This document shows, piece by piece, positions 45,115-54,045 of a DNA stretch of 64,000 nucleotides. The notes below the pieces were generated by a model. It was not told the DNA's origin. It ran no database searches and saw only the letters and a list, made by a program, of their open reading frames with translations. Position 1 is the stretch's first letter. Every line of letters starts with the position of its first letter. This stretch comes from Gammaproteobacteria bacterium. GTDB lineage: Bacteria; Pseudomonadota; Gammaproteobacteria; UBA4575. The DNA is taken from the NCBI GenBank assembly GCA_028279275.1, contig JANQOB010000020.1, positions 1-64,000 on the forward strand, written 5' to 3'. Position numbers and translations under genes: made by a program.

Positions 45115-46360
45115 CGTTCAAGTGTTGATTAAATTGATTCACAGAATGCATAGCACTCCATACCCCATCTTCATGAAAACCATTTCGCCAGTAGGCTCCA
45201 CAAAACCATGTGTTTTGTTGACCATTTATATCCGTTAATTGTCTCTGCGCATGAATAGCGGGATGGTCAAATATCGGGTGCATATATTGGATTGTTTTTA
45301 GTATTTTTGAATCATCAATTCCTTGGTTAGGATTTAAAGTTACAAAATAGTCTTGATCACAGCTCAAATTTTGTAGACGGTTCATATAATAGGTTACATT
45401 TACAAATTCATTTTTCTTTTTGGGTACAGAGTAATTCCAGGATGACCAGGCACTTTTTCGTCTTGGCATAGCATTATTGTCTGTATGGAGTACCGCAATA
45501 TTTTCTTGATACTTTATATTACTTAAGACATTTTTTTCTATAGGGCTCGCTTGATCAAATAATTTTAGTGCTTGATCACTATGACAGGCCAAAAAAATAT
45601 GATCAAAATATTCAGGTGCTCTGCCTTTGGCAAATACTTCTACTCTTCTTGCAACACGTTTTATGTTTTCAACAGGTGTATTTATATGTATCTTGTTTGC
45701 AAAAGGTTTTATAAGTTGTTTTACATATTGTTTTGAGCCACCTACAATTGTTTTCCACTGCGGGCGTTGTTTCAAGTTTAGTAAACCATGATTTTTAAAG
45801 AAAGCTAAAAAACTTTTTGCTGGATATTTATTGATCTTTTCAGTATCACAAGACCATATCGCAGCGCCCATTGGCAAGATATAATATTTAATAAAAGCCG
45901 AACTGAATTTGTGGGTAGCTAAAAATTCACCAAGCGTAAGTTGACCTTGGCCTTGGTTTAAAAACTCCAGTGCAAGATCTTTAAAACGTACTACATCGTA
46001 AAATATTTGGTAAGGTTCGTGTTTTTTCCAGTTATCACGGTTGAAAATTAAACTTTTCAATCCACTCCCGGACCATTCGAAGCCAGTTTTTTCACATTTA
46101 ACCGAGAAACTCATTTCGGAATCTTGAATTTTTACATCTAGGTTCTCAATTAGCTTTTCAAAATTTGGATAAGTCCAATCATTAAAAACAATGAAGCCTG
46201 TATCAACCGCAACAGGATGGTTCTCAGCATAAAGTTCGATGGTATTTACATGCCCGCCTATATAACTCCCTGATTCATATATAGTGATGTCATGTTGATT
46301 GTGGAGTAGGTGTGCAGCAGTTAAGCCAGATATACCCGAACCTATAATTGCAATCTTCAT
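45083..46360 (-). CDS. FAD-dependent oxidoreductase (amine oxidase / desaturase-like)
   Basis: 425 residues with an N-terminal FAD-binding GSGISGLTAAHLL and ESGSYIGGHVNTI, and a C-terminal block NTWFCGAYWRNGFHEDGVWSA. The GSGxSGL...GGH(V/A) pattern marks the group of predicted NAD/FAD-binding proteins paired with DUF1365 and CFA-like enzymes. In a lipid-modification model it would oxidise or desaturate an acyl chain. This is inference from neighbours and a remembered relation to UfaD-type enzymes. Confidence 0.85.
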   Translation of the reverse strand: MKIAIIGSGISGLTAAHLLHNQHDITIYESGSYIGGHVNTIELYAENHPVAVDTGFIVFNDWTYPNFEKLIENLDVKIQDSEMSFSVKCEKTGFEWSGSGLKSLIFNRDNWKKHEPYQIFYDVVRFKDLALEFLNQGQGQLTLGEFLATHKFSSAFIKYYILPMGAAIWSCDTEKINKYPAKSFLAFFKNHGLLNLKQRPQWKTIVGGSKQYVKQLIKPFANKIHINTPVENIKRVARRVEVFAKGRAPEYFDHIFLACHSDQALKLFDQASPIEKNVLSNIKYQENIAVLHTDNNAMPRRKSAWSSWNYSVPKKKNEFVNVTYYMNRLQNLSCDQDYFVTLNPNQGIDDSKILKTIQYMHPIFDHPAIHAQRQLTDINGQQNTWFCGAYWRNGFHEDGVWSAMHSVNQFNQHLNDEELYLQRAS

Positions 46361-46371
46361 ATGAGTTATTT

Positions 46372-47157
46372 CTATTTTCGTAAAATTGTTTTAGCAAGTA
46401 ACTTGCTAAGAATTGGGTTAGGTAAAGATGCAATAAATTTCAGTGTTAAACTAAAACGTTTTGGAAAATGGATTTCTTGTTTATTAGCGGCTATTCCACT
46501 CAAAATATATTCTGCCGAGCGCGCCGCTGAGATTAGTGCAGGCATGTCGAAGTCATTCTTAGCAGTAAGCTCAGTTTCTACGAAACCCGGACAAATCACC
46601 GATGCTTGAATATTTTGAGGTTGTAAGCTTATGCGTAATGCTGCAAACATATTGCGTATAGCTGCTTTAGTAGCACCATATGCTTCTGATCGTGGTAATC
46701 CGAGATACGCTGCAGTGCTGCTCATTCCTACGAGTTGTGCAGAATCTGATTTCTTTAGTAAGGGCAAACCTGCTTCGATACCATAAACCATGCTCATAAA
46801 GTTTGTATTCATTTGTCTATAAAACAATTCACTATCAAAATTATCTATATCTACGTATTCACAATTTCCGGCGTTAAGTATTGCGATATCTAAACGATTT
46901 GCTTTTTTGTTTATCGTTTCAATAATCTCCTGATTAGTGTCTTTTGATGTGAGATCACCAGCAACAATTTCAATATTGTTTTTGTTTTCACACTGTTCAA
47001 ATGTCTCTTGTAGCTTTTCTGATGAGCGAGAAGTGATGAATAGACGACATTGAATATTTGAAAGCGCAATCACTAATGCACGCCCGATACCGGACGAGGC
47101 GCCAGTTATCCAAATCACTTTATTTTCAAAATGATTGAGTACTTTGCTAGATAGCAT
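46372..47157 (-). CDS. SDR-family dehydrogenase of the lipid operon
   Basis: 261 residues: TGASSGIGRAL (19-29), catalytic Ser in GMSSTAAYLG, YGATKAAIRNMF (Tyr-x3-Lys), and the typical PGFVETELT motif. It probably reduces a keto group or oxidises an alcohol on the operon's lipid substrate. It begins 11 bases inside the end of the NTF2-like gene and ends 11 bases before the FAD gene. Confidence 0.88.
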   Translation of the reverse strand: MLSSKVLNHFENKVIWITGASSGIGRALVIALSNIQCRLFITSRSSEKLQETFEQCENKNNIEIVAGDLTSKDTNQEIIETINKKANRLDIAILNAGNCEYVDIDNFDSELFYRQMNTNFMSMVYGIEAGLPLLKKSDSAQLVGMSSTAAYLGLPRSEAYGATKAAIRNMFAALRISLQPQNIQASVICPGFVETELTAKNDFDMPALISAARSAEYILSGIAANKQEIHFPKRFSLTLKFIASLPNPILSKLLAKTILRK

Positions 47158-47572
47158 TACGTACCTTTTTTATTATAGAACCTAGCACAGGAATATGTTC
47201 GTATACTAGTGCGCCAAGATCATAATAATCTCGATGACTACATACTTTATTGTCTTTAAATTCAATAAACGATGCTCCATCGATTTCTATCATCTTATTG
47301 CTAGCAATTTTTTTATGCTGAAAACGCATTAACCACTCTATGGAATGTTCGTGACTGTTGGGTGTATGGCTTTTTAAGGTAAAATTACAAGAAGTGAGAC
47401 TTGTATATAGACCTTCAAAATACTTTGTTAAATTTTCTAATCCGTTAATTGTTTTGATAGGGTCAGTAAAAACAATATCTTCAGTATAAATTTCAGACAA
47501 AACATGTTGAGCATTTGAGCGCTCAATTGAATTGATATCAGAGACGAATTTTTTGATTTGGGAAACCTTCAT
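47147..47572 (-). CDS. NTF2/SnoaL-like protein of the lipid operon
   Basis: 141 residues with a cone-shaped NTF2-like fold pattern: LSEIYTEDIVFTDPIKTINGLENLTKYFEGLY, then SIEWLMRFQHKK and EIDGASFIEFKDNKVCSHRDYYD. The HRDYYD ending is typical of SnoaL-like proteins in this genomic setting. It could bind a hydrophobic acyl intermediate, as inferred from context. It overlaps the DUF3833 gene by four bases. Confidence 0.8.
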   Translation of the reverse strand: MKVSQIKKFVSDINSIERSNAQHVLSEIYTEDIVFTDPIKTINGLENLTKYFEGLYTSLTSCNFTLKSHTPNSHEHSIEWLMRFQHKKIASNKMIEIDGASFIEFKDNKVCSHRDYYDLGALVYEHIPVLGSIIKKVRNAI

Positions 47573-48132
47573 GAGCTGCCTTCTTCTTTTAAGATAAATA
47601 CAATTACTTCACCAACATTTAAGCCAAATTTTTTGACCGCCGCTTGACTGATCACTGCATTTTCGTCTATCTGATATATCCAGTCTTGTAAATGCACTTG
47701 AATTTGTTTTCCTTCGGACTCAAATAACAAGTCATAATTCCAGTTGAAAGCGAAACCCTCTTGGGTGCCTGTTGCTTTGCCTACAACATCGCTAGCAGTG
47801 CCAGTGTTAATGTTATTTTCTAATTTGCTTAAATACCAAGTTCTTTCTTGTGTCCTGCCATCTGCATAAGTGAATAACTCATAAAGCACACCTTTATCAC
47901 CGCTCCAGGTACCATTCATGTCTACAGCAAAACGCTGGGTGACTTTTCCTTGATAATTCTTGATTAAGCCCCAACCTTTCAGATCCCCATTGAAAAATGT
48001 TTTTAAGTCAAACTCAGGCGTAGTGTTTTTATAGTCACTCGGAGTGGTTCCACAACCAGTAAGCAATGATAAAAACAACGTATATATGAAAAGTATAGTC
48101 AGCTTTGACTTTGCGGTTTTAGGCATTTTCAC
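47569..48132 (-). CDS. DUF3833 lipoprotein
   Basis: 187 residues with a lipobox LLTGC (Cys27). The DUF3833 body includes FDLKTFFNGDLKGWGLI, MNGTWSGDKGVLYE, GRTQERTWYL and FNWNYDLLFE. It is probably anchored in the outer or inner membrane on the periplasmic side. Homologues occur almost always in this lipid cluster. It overlaps the chalcone-isomerase-like gene by 14 bases. Confidence 0.85.
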   Translation of the reverse strand: MKMPKTAKSKLTILFIYTLFLSLLTGCGTTPSDYKNTTPEFDLKTFFNGDLKGWGLIKNYQGKVTQRFAVDMNGTWSGDKGVLYELFTYADGRTQERTWYLSKLENNINTGTASDVVGKATGTQEGFAFNWNYDLLFESEGKQIQVHLQDWIYQIDENAVISQAAVKKFGLNVGEVIVFILKEEGSS

Positions 48133-48697
48133 CTAGCAGCTCCTTACGATTTTTTTTAAAACGTGAATTCTTATCTAACCAGATTGCTAAAAATGCAGAA
48201 CCAAAATTTGGATCATCAATAGTTCCTAAGATTCGGTCTTGATTATAAAAAGTACTTTTACCATCTGGTGTTGTCACAAAAACTAATTGATCACCTTTAT
48301 TCACATCAGGCCATATATTTTCAAGTATCACTAACCATGCATCCAAGGGGTATTGCTCATCAAATCCTAATCTTAGCCATTCTTTTTTTGTACTAGACAA
48401 TAATTTTTGTGCATAGATTTTTCGCGCATACGTAATACTTAGTGCACGTGTATTGTTGATTAACAAATCATTTGAATCTTTACTGTTTGATGAATAATCA
48501 CTTATCCAGTACGTTGAGTCATATATATGAAATCCAAAGCGATGTAATCTAGTTTGTCCGACTAGTTCAAAGTTTTGCCACTTTTGCATTACATTTTCAG
48601 GCAGAGGGCTGAGAATCCTCTCACTCGTTGCCCAGGCTGATGGTATATAAAACATCCACACTATGAGTAGTGAATATAGAAATAATTTACGGCGCAT
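48119..48697 (-). CDS. Chalcone-isomerase-like periplasmic protein
   Basis: 192 residues with a signal peptide (to about SAWATSE). The mature part matches the bacterial chalcone isomerase-like fold: WQNFELVGQTRLHRFGFHIYDSTYW, RALSITYARKIYAQ, and DPNFGSAFLAIWLDKNSRFKKNRKELLG. Related proteins bind fatty acids. It is the first gene of the eight-gene operon, so the operon promoter should lie between 48698 and the divergent response regulator. Confidence 0.82.
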   Translation of the reverse strand: MRRKLFLYSLLIVWMFYIPSAWATSERILSPLPENVMQKWQNFELVGQTRLHRFGFHIYDSTYWISDYSSNSKDSNDLLINNTRALSITYARKIYAQKLLSSTKKEWLRLGFDEQYPLDAWLVILENIWPDVNKGDQLVFVTTPDGKSTFYNQDRILGTIDDPNFGSAFLAIWLDKNSRFKKNRKELLGENA

Positions 48698-48829
48698 AAT
48701 TGTATTAGTCGTATGAATATCTGATCAGTATGTAACTACCCACATAAACTAGACCTTAAGAAATTATTAAATATTTGTAATCTATGAGTGTTTGGCAAAA
48801 GTTATCTAGCCAGTATTATGGGCTTCATT

Positions 48830-49507
48830 ATGAGAATCCTTTGTATAGAAGATGACCAAGAACTACTTGACTACGTAAGCAAGGGCCTGAAAGAAGTTGG
48901 CCATATTGTAGATACGGCTACGGATGGTAATGATGGTGTATTGCTAAGTAGCACCGAGCAATATGACGTAATCCTGGTGGATCGTATGCTCCCAAATGTA
49001 GACGGTCTCACTATTATAAAAATGTTGCGTGGTGCAGGAAATTTAACACCTATTCTAATTTTTAGCGCATTAGGTGAAGTGGATGATCGTGTTAAAGGAT
49101 TAAGGGCGGGAGGAGACGACTATCTAGTAAAGCCTTTTGCTTTTTCTGAGCTGCTCGCAAGAATTGAGGCACTGAACCGACGCGACAAAAAATCAGCAGA
49201 TACTGAAACTAGTCTAAAAGCCCATGATATTGAGCTTGATTTGCTCACTCGAAAAGTAAAACGCGGTAGCGAGGAGATTGCTCTGCAAGCAACAGAGTTT
49301 CGTTTACTTGAATACTTACTTAGACACAAAGGGCAAGTTGTTACTCGCACCATGTTGCTCGAATATGTTTGGGATTATCATTTTGACCCTCAGACAAACG
49401 TGATAGATGTGCACATTAGTCGTTTGCGGCAAAAAATTGGCAAAGATACCGGAAATCAAATTATCAAAACCATGCGCGGTGCAGGCTACATTATTGACGA
49501 TGATTAA
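48830..49507 (+). CDS. OmpR-family response regulator
   Basis: 225 residues starting MRILCIEDDQELLDY, with the phosphoacceptor D51 (DVILVDRMLPNVDG), a receiver-domain Lys in LVKPFAF, and a winged-helix C-terminal domain (LLEYLLRHKGQVVTRTMLLEYVWD ... IDVHISRLRQKIG ... TMRGAGYII). An in-frame GTG at 48788 would add 14 residues before the normal OmpR-family start, so 48830 is chosen. It is divergent from the lipid operon by about 130 bases and overlaps its kinase gene by eight bases. Confidence 0.93.
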   Translation: MRILCIEDDQELLDYVSKGLKEVGHIVDTATDGNDGVLLSSTEQYDVILVDRMLPNVDGLTIIKMLRGAGNLTPILIFSALGEVDDRVKGLRAGGDDYLVKPFAFSELLARIEALNRRDKKSADTETSLKAHDIELDLLTRKVKRGSEEIALQATEFRLLEYLLRHKGQVVTRTMLLEYVWDYHFDPQTNVIDVHISRLRQKIGKDTGNQIIKTMRGAGYIIDDD

Positions 49508-50537
49508 TGAAAATAAATCACGCGATTATAAAAAAAGCTCGAGCTTCAAGGTTGCAACACTGTTTGCGTTTTTATTGGCAATTGCCATTACAACACTAAG
49601 TATTTCTATATATTTATTTGTTCAACAATCTGATTATCAATCAGTAAGTCATCTCGTAATTATTTTAAGCGCTGTAAGTATTCTATCTTTAATCGCGATG
49701 GGTGTAATTGGCTATTTGATTAGTGTGTTTGTGGTAACAAGAATTAACCGCATTGCCGATACCGCGCAAGAAATTATTTCTACCGGTGATTTAACCAAAC
49801 GCATTGAAATTGATTCACGTTGGGATGATCTAAGTTTTTTGGGTGATGTTTTAAATGAAATGTTACAAAAAATTGAAATATTGATGGAAGGTGTACAGCA
49901 CATTACTGACACCGTAGCACATGATTTACGTACTCCACTTGCCAGATTGCGAAATAAATTAGAGCATGCCTCTTTACAGGCAGATTTAATTCAGAGTGAT
50001 GAGGAAAAAACCGAACTTGTTAAAGATGTTGATAATTTATTAAAAACATTTAATTCTTTATTGAGTTTATCCAGTTTAGAATCTGGACGACAAGGTCTTA
50101 AATTTGAATCATTTGATCTAGATAAGGTTGTCCAAGATGCAGTTGATCTTTATCAGCCTCTAGCAGAAGAAAAAAATCAGAAAATGATCGTCAATACAAA
50201 AGCTATGCAATACGTTGGCAATCGCGACTTAATTTTCCAGGTTATTACGAATTTAATCGATAATGCGATTAAGTTTACCCAAACACAAGGCACGATTAGT
50301 ATTAATTTAGAGGAAAATAAAAATGTGCAAAAAATTGTGATTGAGGACAATGGTCCTGGTATTCCCAAGGATTCAATAAATAAAGTATTTGACCGCTTTT
50401 TTCGTGATCAAACGCAGCAACATATAGAAGGCTCTGGTCTTGGGCTTAGCTTAGTAAATGCAGTTTTACATCTTCATAAAGCTTCAATTCGCTTAGAGGA
50501 AAACAGCCCAGGTTTGAAAGTAATAATAGAGCTATAA
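49500..50537 (+). CDS. Sensor histidine kinase
   Basis: 345 residues from ATG 49500, overlapping the regulator stop. TM1 (~17-41) and TM2 (~52-79) flank only about ten periplasmic residues (QSDYQSVSH). A HAMP domain (~79-132), a HisKA domain with H141-D-L-R-T-P-L, and an ATPase domain (NLIDNAIKF, DNGPGIP, GSGLGLSLV) follow. The very short loop implies sensing within the membrane or through a partner rather than by a periplasmic domain. The frame extends back to 49407, but that part lies inside the regulator. Confidence 0.93.
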   Translation: MINENKSRDYKKSSSFKVATLFAFLLAIAITTLSISIYLFVQQSDYQSVSHLVIILSAVSILSLIAMGVIGYLISVFVVTRINRIADTAQEIISTGDLTKRIEIDSRWDDLSFLGDVLNEMLQKIEILMEGVQHITDTVAHDLRTPLARLRNKLEHASLQADLIQSDEEKTELVKDVDNLLKTFNSLLSLSSLESGRQGLKFESFDLDKVVQDAVDLYQPLAEEKNQKMIVNTKAMQYVGNRDLIFQVITNLIDNAIKFTQTQGTISINLEENKNVQKIVIEDNGPGIPKDSINKVFDRFFRDQTQQHIEGSGLGLSLVNAVLHLHKASIRLEENSPGLKVIIEL

Positions 50538-50549
50538 ACCACTTTATAG

Positions 50550-51299
50550 ATGTCTGAAACTATAGTTATTCAATCTCATCGATTGCCTATAACAGAAAAT
50601 TGGCTGCAAACATGCATAAGTAGCGTGAAAGCATGGGCAGATTTGAACCAATTTCATTATAAATTTATAGATGATAAATTATTTGATTATGTTTCGGTAG
50701 AATTTGTTGAAAAGACAAAATCTAAGCCTATTATTGCAACAGATTTAGCGCGCTTGAAAGTTCTGCAAGAATTCTTAAAAAAAGGATATGAAATAGTTAT
50801 TTGGTGTGATGCAGATTTTATAATATTTGCACCTGACCATTTTATTTTACCCAATGAATCGTATGCGTTAGGACGTGAGGTTTGGATACAAAAAGATAGT
50901 AAAAAGTCTAATAAGTTAGTCGCGAATATAAAAGTACATAATGCATTTATGCTATTTCACAAGGAAAATACTTTTTTAGATTTTTATGCAGAAGTAGCTG
51001 AACGTTTAGTTATTCACAATGAGAGCAGTATGCCGCCTCAATTCATTGGTCCTAAACTGCTAACAGCAATTCACAATGTGGTTCAATGCCCCGTTTTTGA
51101 ATCGGCTGGCATGTTAAGTCCTTTGGTAGTCAAAGATATTGCTAAAGGTAAGGGTGAAGCTCTGGATTTATTCAAGAAAAAATCCTCATATGAAATTTAT
51201 GCTGCCAATATGTGTAACTCATTGTTTGGCCGTGATGGGTACAGTGCAAAGATAATTGAAAATTGCTTAAAGGTCTTATTAAGTGAACAGAGAATATAG
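50550..51299 (+). CDS. Putative GT-A-fold glycosyltransferase
   Basis: 249 residues, soluble. A start like IVIQSHRLPITENWLQTCISSVKAWA and a D87-A-D89 motif in YEIVIWCDADFIIFA suggest a GT-A nucleotide-sugar transferase with a metal-binding DxD. HNAFMLFHKENTFLDFYAEV resembles the acceptor side of such enzymes. It begins 12 bases after the kinase gene and is probably part of the same transcript. Donor and acceptor are unknown. Confidence 0.65.
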   Translation: MSETIVIQSHRLPITENWLQTCISSVKAWADLNQFHYKFIDDKLFDYVSVEFVEKTKSKPIIATDLARLKVLQEFLKKGYEIVIWCDADFIIFAPDHFILPNESYALGREVWIQKDSKKSNKLVANIKVHNAFMLFHKENTFLDFYAEVAERLVIHNESSMPPQFIGPKLLTAIHNVVQCPVFESAGMLSPLVVKDIAKGKGEALDLFKKKSSYEIYAANMCNSLFGRDGYSAKIIENCLKVLLSEQRI

Positions 51300-51331
51300 T
51301 TAAATAATAAATATTGCGTAATATATAAAAG

Positions 51332-51934
51332 ATGATGACTCAAATTCAAAAAATAGCAAATCCTCAGGGTAAGGGCTTAGTAAATGTCGTAGACGACTTG
51401 CGTTCTTACGAACCTATTCATGTTAAAGCTAAATCTGCCCATCAATGGTTAGCAGATTATTTTACCTCTAGTTTGATATTGAGTGCTAAATATGGTTTTA
51501 AACCTATAGTGGCTAAAGACTACTACTTGTATTTTAAAAATGCCGAGTGGAAGCTAAGTTTGATTGAACCTGAAGCTTGGAAATCTCATAGTCCTGGCAC
51601 TTATTTTGCCACATGCAATCTTAATCCAGACATGAGTTGGAGCATTGAACTTGTGGACGATTGGCAGCAAGATCCCCTATTAGTAAAGACTATCTACGAA
51701 TTAGAAAGTGCTTTTGTAGATTCACTGAATAATGAAAATTTTTTATTGGAAAATCTTCCTTTTTACCTGCAGCACTTATCTTACTATCAAAGATTATGTG
51801 CAAATGCATTGGCACGATCTCTTAAGCAATCATTAGAAATTAAATTAGGGAAAGATAATGCTGGATTGCTTGAGAGCAAAAAAATGCTTACAGAATTAGA
51901 TAGTCAAAAAAAGCTTATATTGAAAAATAACTAA
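51332..51934 (+). CDS. Hypothetical protein, DUF2452-like
   Basis: 200 residues, soluble and helical. NPQGKGLVNVVDDLR followed by AKSAHQWLADYFTSSLILSAKYGFKPIVAKDYYLYFKNAEWKLSLIEP matches what I remember of DUF2452 proteins. Function unknown. It starts 32 bases after the glycosyltransferase-like gene. Confidence 0.65.
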   Translation: MMTQIQKIANPQGKGLVNVVDDLRSYEPIHVKAKSAHQWLADYFTSSLILSAKYGFKPIVAKDYYLYFKNAEWKLSLIEPEAWKSHSPGTYFATCNLNPDMSWSIELVDDWQQDPLLVKTIYELESAFVDSLNNENFLLENLPFYLQHLSYYQRLCANALARSLKQSLEIKLGKDNAGLLESKKMLTELDSQKKLILKNN

Positions 51935-51962
51935 CAAATCTTTGTTGCAAATGTGGAGGCTC

Positions 51963-51998
51963 ATGAAAAAGTTTAAGATTCGAGTAAAAGTAGCCTAA
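51963..51998 (+). CDS. Possible 11-residue basic microprotein
   Basis: A GGAGG at 51955-51959, ideally spaced, precedes ATG-led MKKFKIRVKVA and a TAA. The peptide is strongly basic and amphipathic. It may be a real micro-ORF, a remnant of a longer gene, or chance. No terminator follows. Confidence 0.2.
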   Translation: MKKFKIRVKVA

Positions 51999-52044
51999 GC
52001 ATGGTTGATACTTAGTTAAAAAATATCAAGATTCTAGGATGTAT

Positions 52045-53358
52045 TTATTGACTATCTTCTTTGCCAGCGATCGGGACGATTTTTTTGGCTTCTTGAAATA
52101 ATTCTTCAAGTTCACGGATACGTGTTTCTTGTGCACTTAGCTCATCACGTAAAGGTGAGACCTGCTGCTTGGCTTGGCCCAGTACATTTTCAAGTGAAGT
52201 AATTTTGCTATCACGAAGTCTTATGGCTGTTTCCAATGCTTCTATACGCTTATGCCGCATTGTAATTTCATCAGTTAATATAGAAATTCTTTCATCACGC
52301 GATTGAATATTTTTTTCAAGTTCAGGTATTTGCTGATTTGCAGTTTCAACTTTAGTTTGAAGGGTACTCATAACTGTGCGCGCTTCATTGGTTTCAATTT
52401 CAAGTAAGCGAATTCGTTCGCGTTCAGTTTCAAGTGTCTTGTTTAAAGCGGCGTTTTCTTCTGTGCGTTTATTAAGATTCTCCGCAAGCATGTTTACTTT
52501 TGCGATCTGAGTTTTTTGCGACTCCAGCTTTCTAACAAGTTCTTCAATAGTCTGTTTATCTTTATCGATCTGTTTATGCAACTCGGATTCTTTATGCACG
52601 CGTTGTTCTATTTCACCTTGAAGTTGATAGATCTTGTTATCCATATCGTCTAATTCTTCTTGTAAGGCATTTATTTGATTGCCGCGAGCACTAAAATCTT
52701 TTTGCATATCGCTGAAAGATGCAATTTGGGTATCAAGTTCCTCGATGCGAGTAGTTAAATGAATACGTTGATCTTCAAGCTCTCTGCTTAGAATTTGGTT
52801 ATCTGCATCAGATTGTTTCAGCTGTTCTCTTAATTCTTTAGCATCGATCACCTTAGAGCGTAGAGATTCAAGCTTTTCATTCAACCTTACGATTTCAGTA
52901 TTGCTCGTTTTTAACTTCTTAGTTAAGACTCGATTGTCTTCGTCAGCATGATCTAACTGATTTTTAAGTGGTTGTAAGTCAACAATAATTTCTTTTAGAG
53001 AATTTATTTCTTCATTAAGATTGAGAACTTCTTGATCACGTTCTTGGAGATTAATACTGAGCAAATTATTTTTTTCTGTAGCCTTGCCAAGTAATACTTT
53101 TAATTCATTTAGCTCATCAGGAATAATTTTAAATTCTTCTATTACTTTGGCTTGTTCATTTGAGTATTCAACAGCAATTTTTAATTTTTCTGCCAGTTCA
53201 TCACGAATTTGAGTAGCCGCTTCATAAGCAGTGCGTAATGACTCCAACTCGTTGCCTTTACTTTCATTCGCACTCAGAACAGGAATTTCTAAATCCATTT
53301 CTAGATCAAGAGTCTCTTCAGCTTGTTTATCTTTAGATGGGGTATCAAAAGTAGCCAT
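52045..53358 (-). CDS. Long coiled-coil protein
   Basis: 437 residues, almost wholly heptad-repeat coiled coil (~40-430), highly charged, with no transmembrane helix or globular domain. The stretch LNELKVLLGKATEKNNLLSINLQERDQEVLNL resembles SLKALLGKATKKYNENNLELKNKQEEVTTL in the 34483-36348 protein, so the two coiled coils are probably related. It may form filaments or scaffold that membrane-anchored protein. Transcribed alone. Confidence 0.75.
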   Translation of the reverse strand: MATFDTPSKDKQAEETLDLEMDLEIPVLSANESKGNELESLRTAYEAATQIRDELAEKLKIAVEYSNEQAKVIEEFKIIPDELNELKVLLGKATEKNNLLSINLQERDQEVLNLNEEINSLKEIIVDLQPLKNQLDHADEDNRVLTKKLKTSNTEIVRLNEKLESLRSKVIDAKELREQLKQSDADNQILSRELEDQRIHLTTRIEELDTQIASFSDMQKDFSARGNQINALQEELDDMDNKIYQLQGEIEQRVHKESELHKQIDKDKQTIEELVRKLESQKTQIAKVNMLAENLNKRTEENAALNKTLETERERIRLLEIETNEARTVMSTLQTKVETANQQIPELEKNIQSRDERISILTDEITMRHKRIEALETAIRLRDSKITSLENVLGQAKQQVSPLRDELSAQETRIRELEELFQEAKKIVPIAGKEDSQ

Positions 53359-53725
53359 GAAATAGTTCTTCCCTTAAACATTCATTAATGAGAATTGAAT
53401 TGCGCACTAGTTTTTCAAATAAACATATGAATTGTAATACATCTAGTATCAATTTTTAATCAATCACAATGAATCTTGCGGTGTGTAAAAAAGATCAAAA
53501 TCCAAACAATATACTGATAGTCAAATCATGGTATTCCAGTCTTGGTCATACATAAGATTATTAAGAAAAATTGAATGGGTATACGAAAGTCAGTTTTTGT
53601 GTATAAAAATCAGATATTTAGCATTCATAAAATTTATCCACAGAAAATATTAAACACTGTCAACGTCAGGGCTATTCTCTACGTTGTAATTAATATCGAT
53701 AACCATAATTTGATAGAGGAGAAAG
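53359..53725. other. 367-bp intergenic stretch
   Basis: It separates two divergently transcribed genes. An open frame at 53575-53829 on the plus strand runs out of frame through the start of the next gene and looks accidental. No strong repeat or terminator is seen. Confidence 0.4.
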
Positions 53726-54009
53726 ATGAATTTGAAAAAGCAGCTATTACTGTCAATTACCGGGATGCTTATCTTTGCAGCATCAACAACACATGCACAA
53801 GGATCAGTGTATGGAAATATTGGCTATAAAGATTACCTTGGAGAATTTTAATAGGATATAACGATCATTATCGTGGACATAGCTATAATGGTCATCATCA
53901 TAAGTATTATCACAAACATAAAAAGTATTATTATAAAAAGCGCTTACGCCATAAACATCACTACTACAGTCATCACCATCGCTATCACAGTCGGAATTGT
54001 CGTTACTAA
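53726..54009 (+). pseudogene. Frameshifted secreted His/Tyr-rich protein gene
   Basis: A strong GAGGAGAAAG precedes an ATG and a clear signal peptide (MNLKKQLLLSITGMLIFAAS...HAQ), then GSVYGNIGYKDYLGEF and a tandem TAATAG at 53849-53854. From 53854 the -1 frame reads GYNDHYRGHSYNGHHHKYYHKHKKYYYKKRLRHKHHYYSHHH-like sequence to a TAA at 54007-54009. The two halves together make one plausible ~95-residue exported His/Tyr/Lys-rich protein, perhaps metal-binding. One base is missing, or two are extra, near 53846-53852. A real frameshift, an assembly error or recoding are all possible. Confidence 0.6.
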
Positions 54010-54045
54010 TTAAGTCTTGAAAACAACTTTCACGTCAATGAAATG

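Noticed and set aside
48698..48787. TGATC element upstream of the lipid operon as an ECF/ChrR-type -35 box
   Set aside because: TGATC lies about 30 bases before the start codon, but no matching -10 element occurs at the expected spacing.
53575..53829. 84-codon plus-strand frame
   Set aside because: It covers the ribosome-binding site and signal-peptide start of the gene at 53726 in a different frame and shows no domain.
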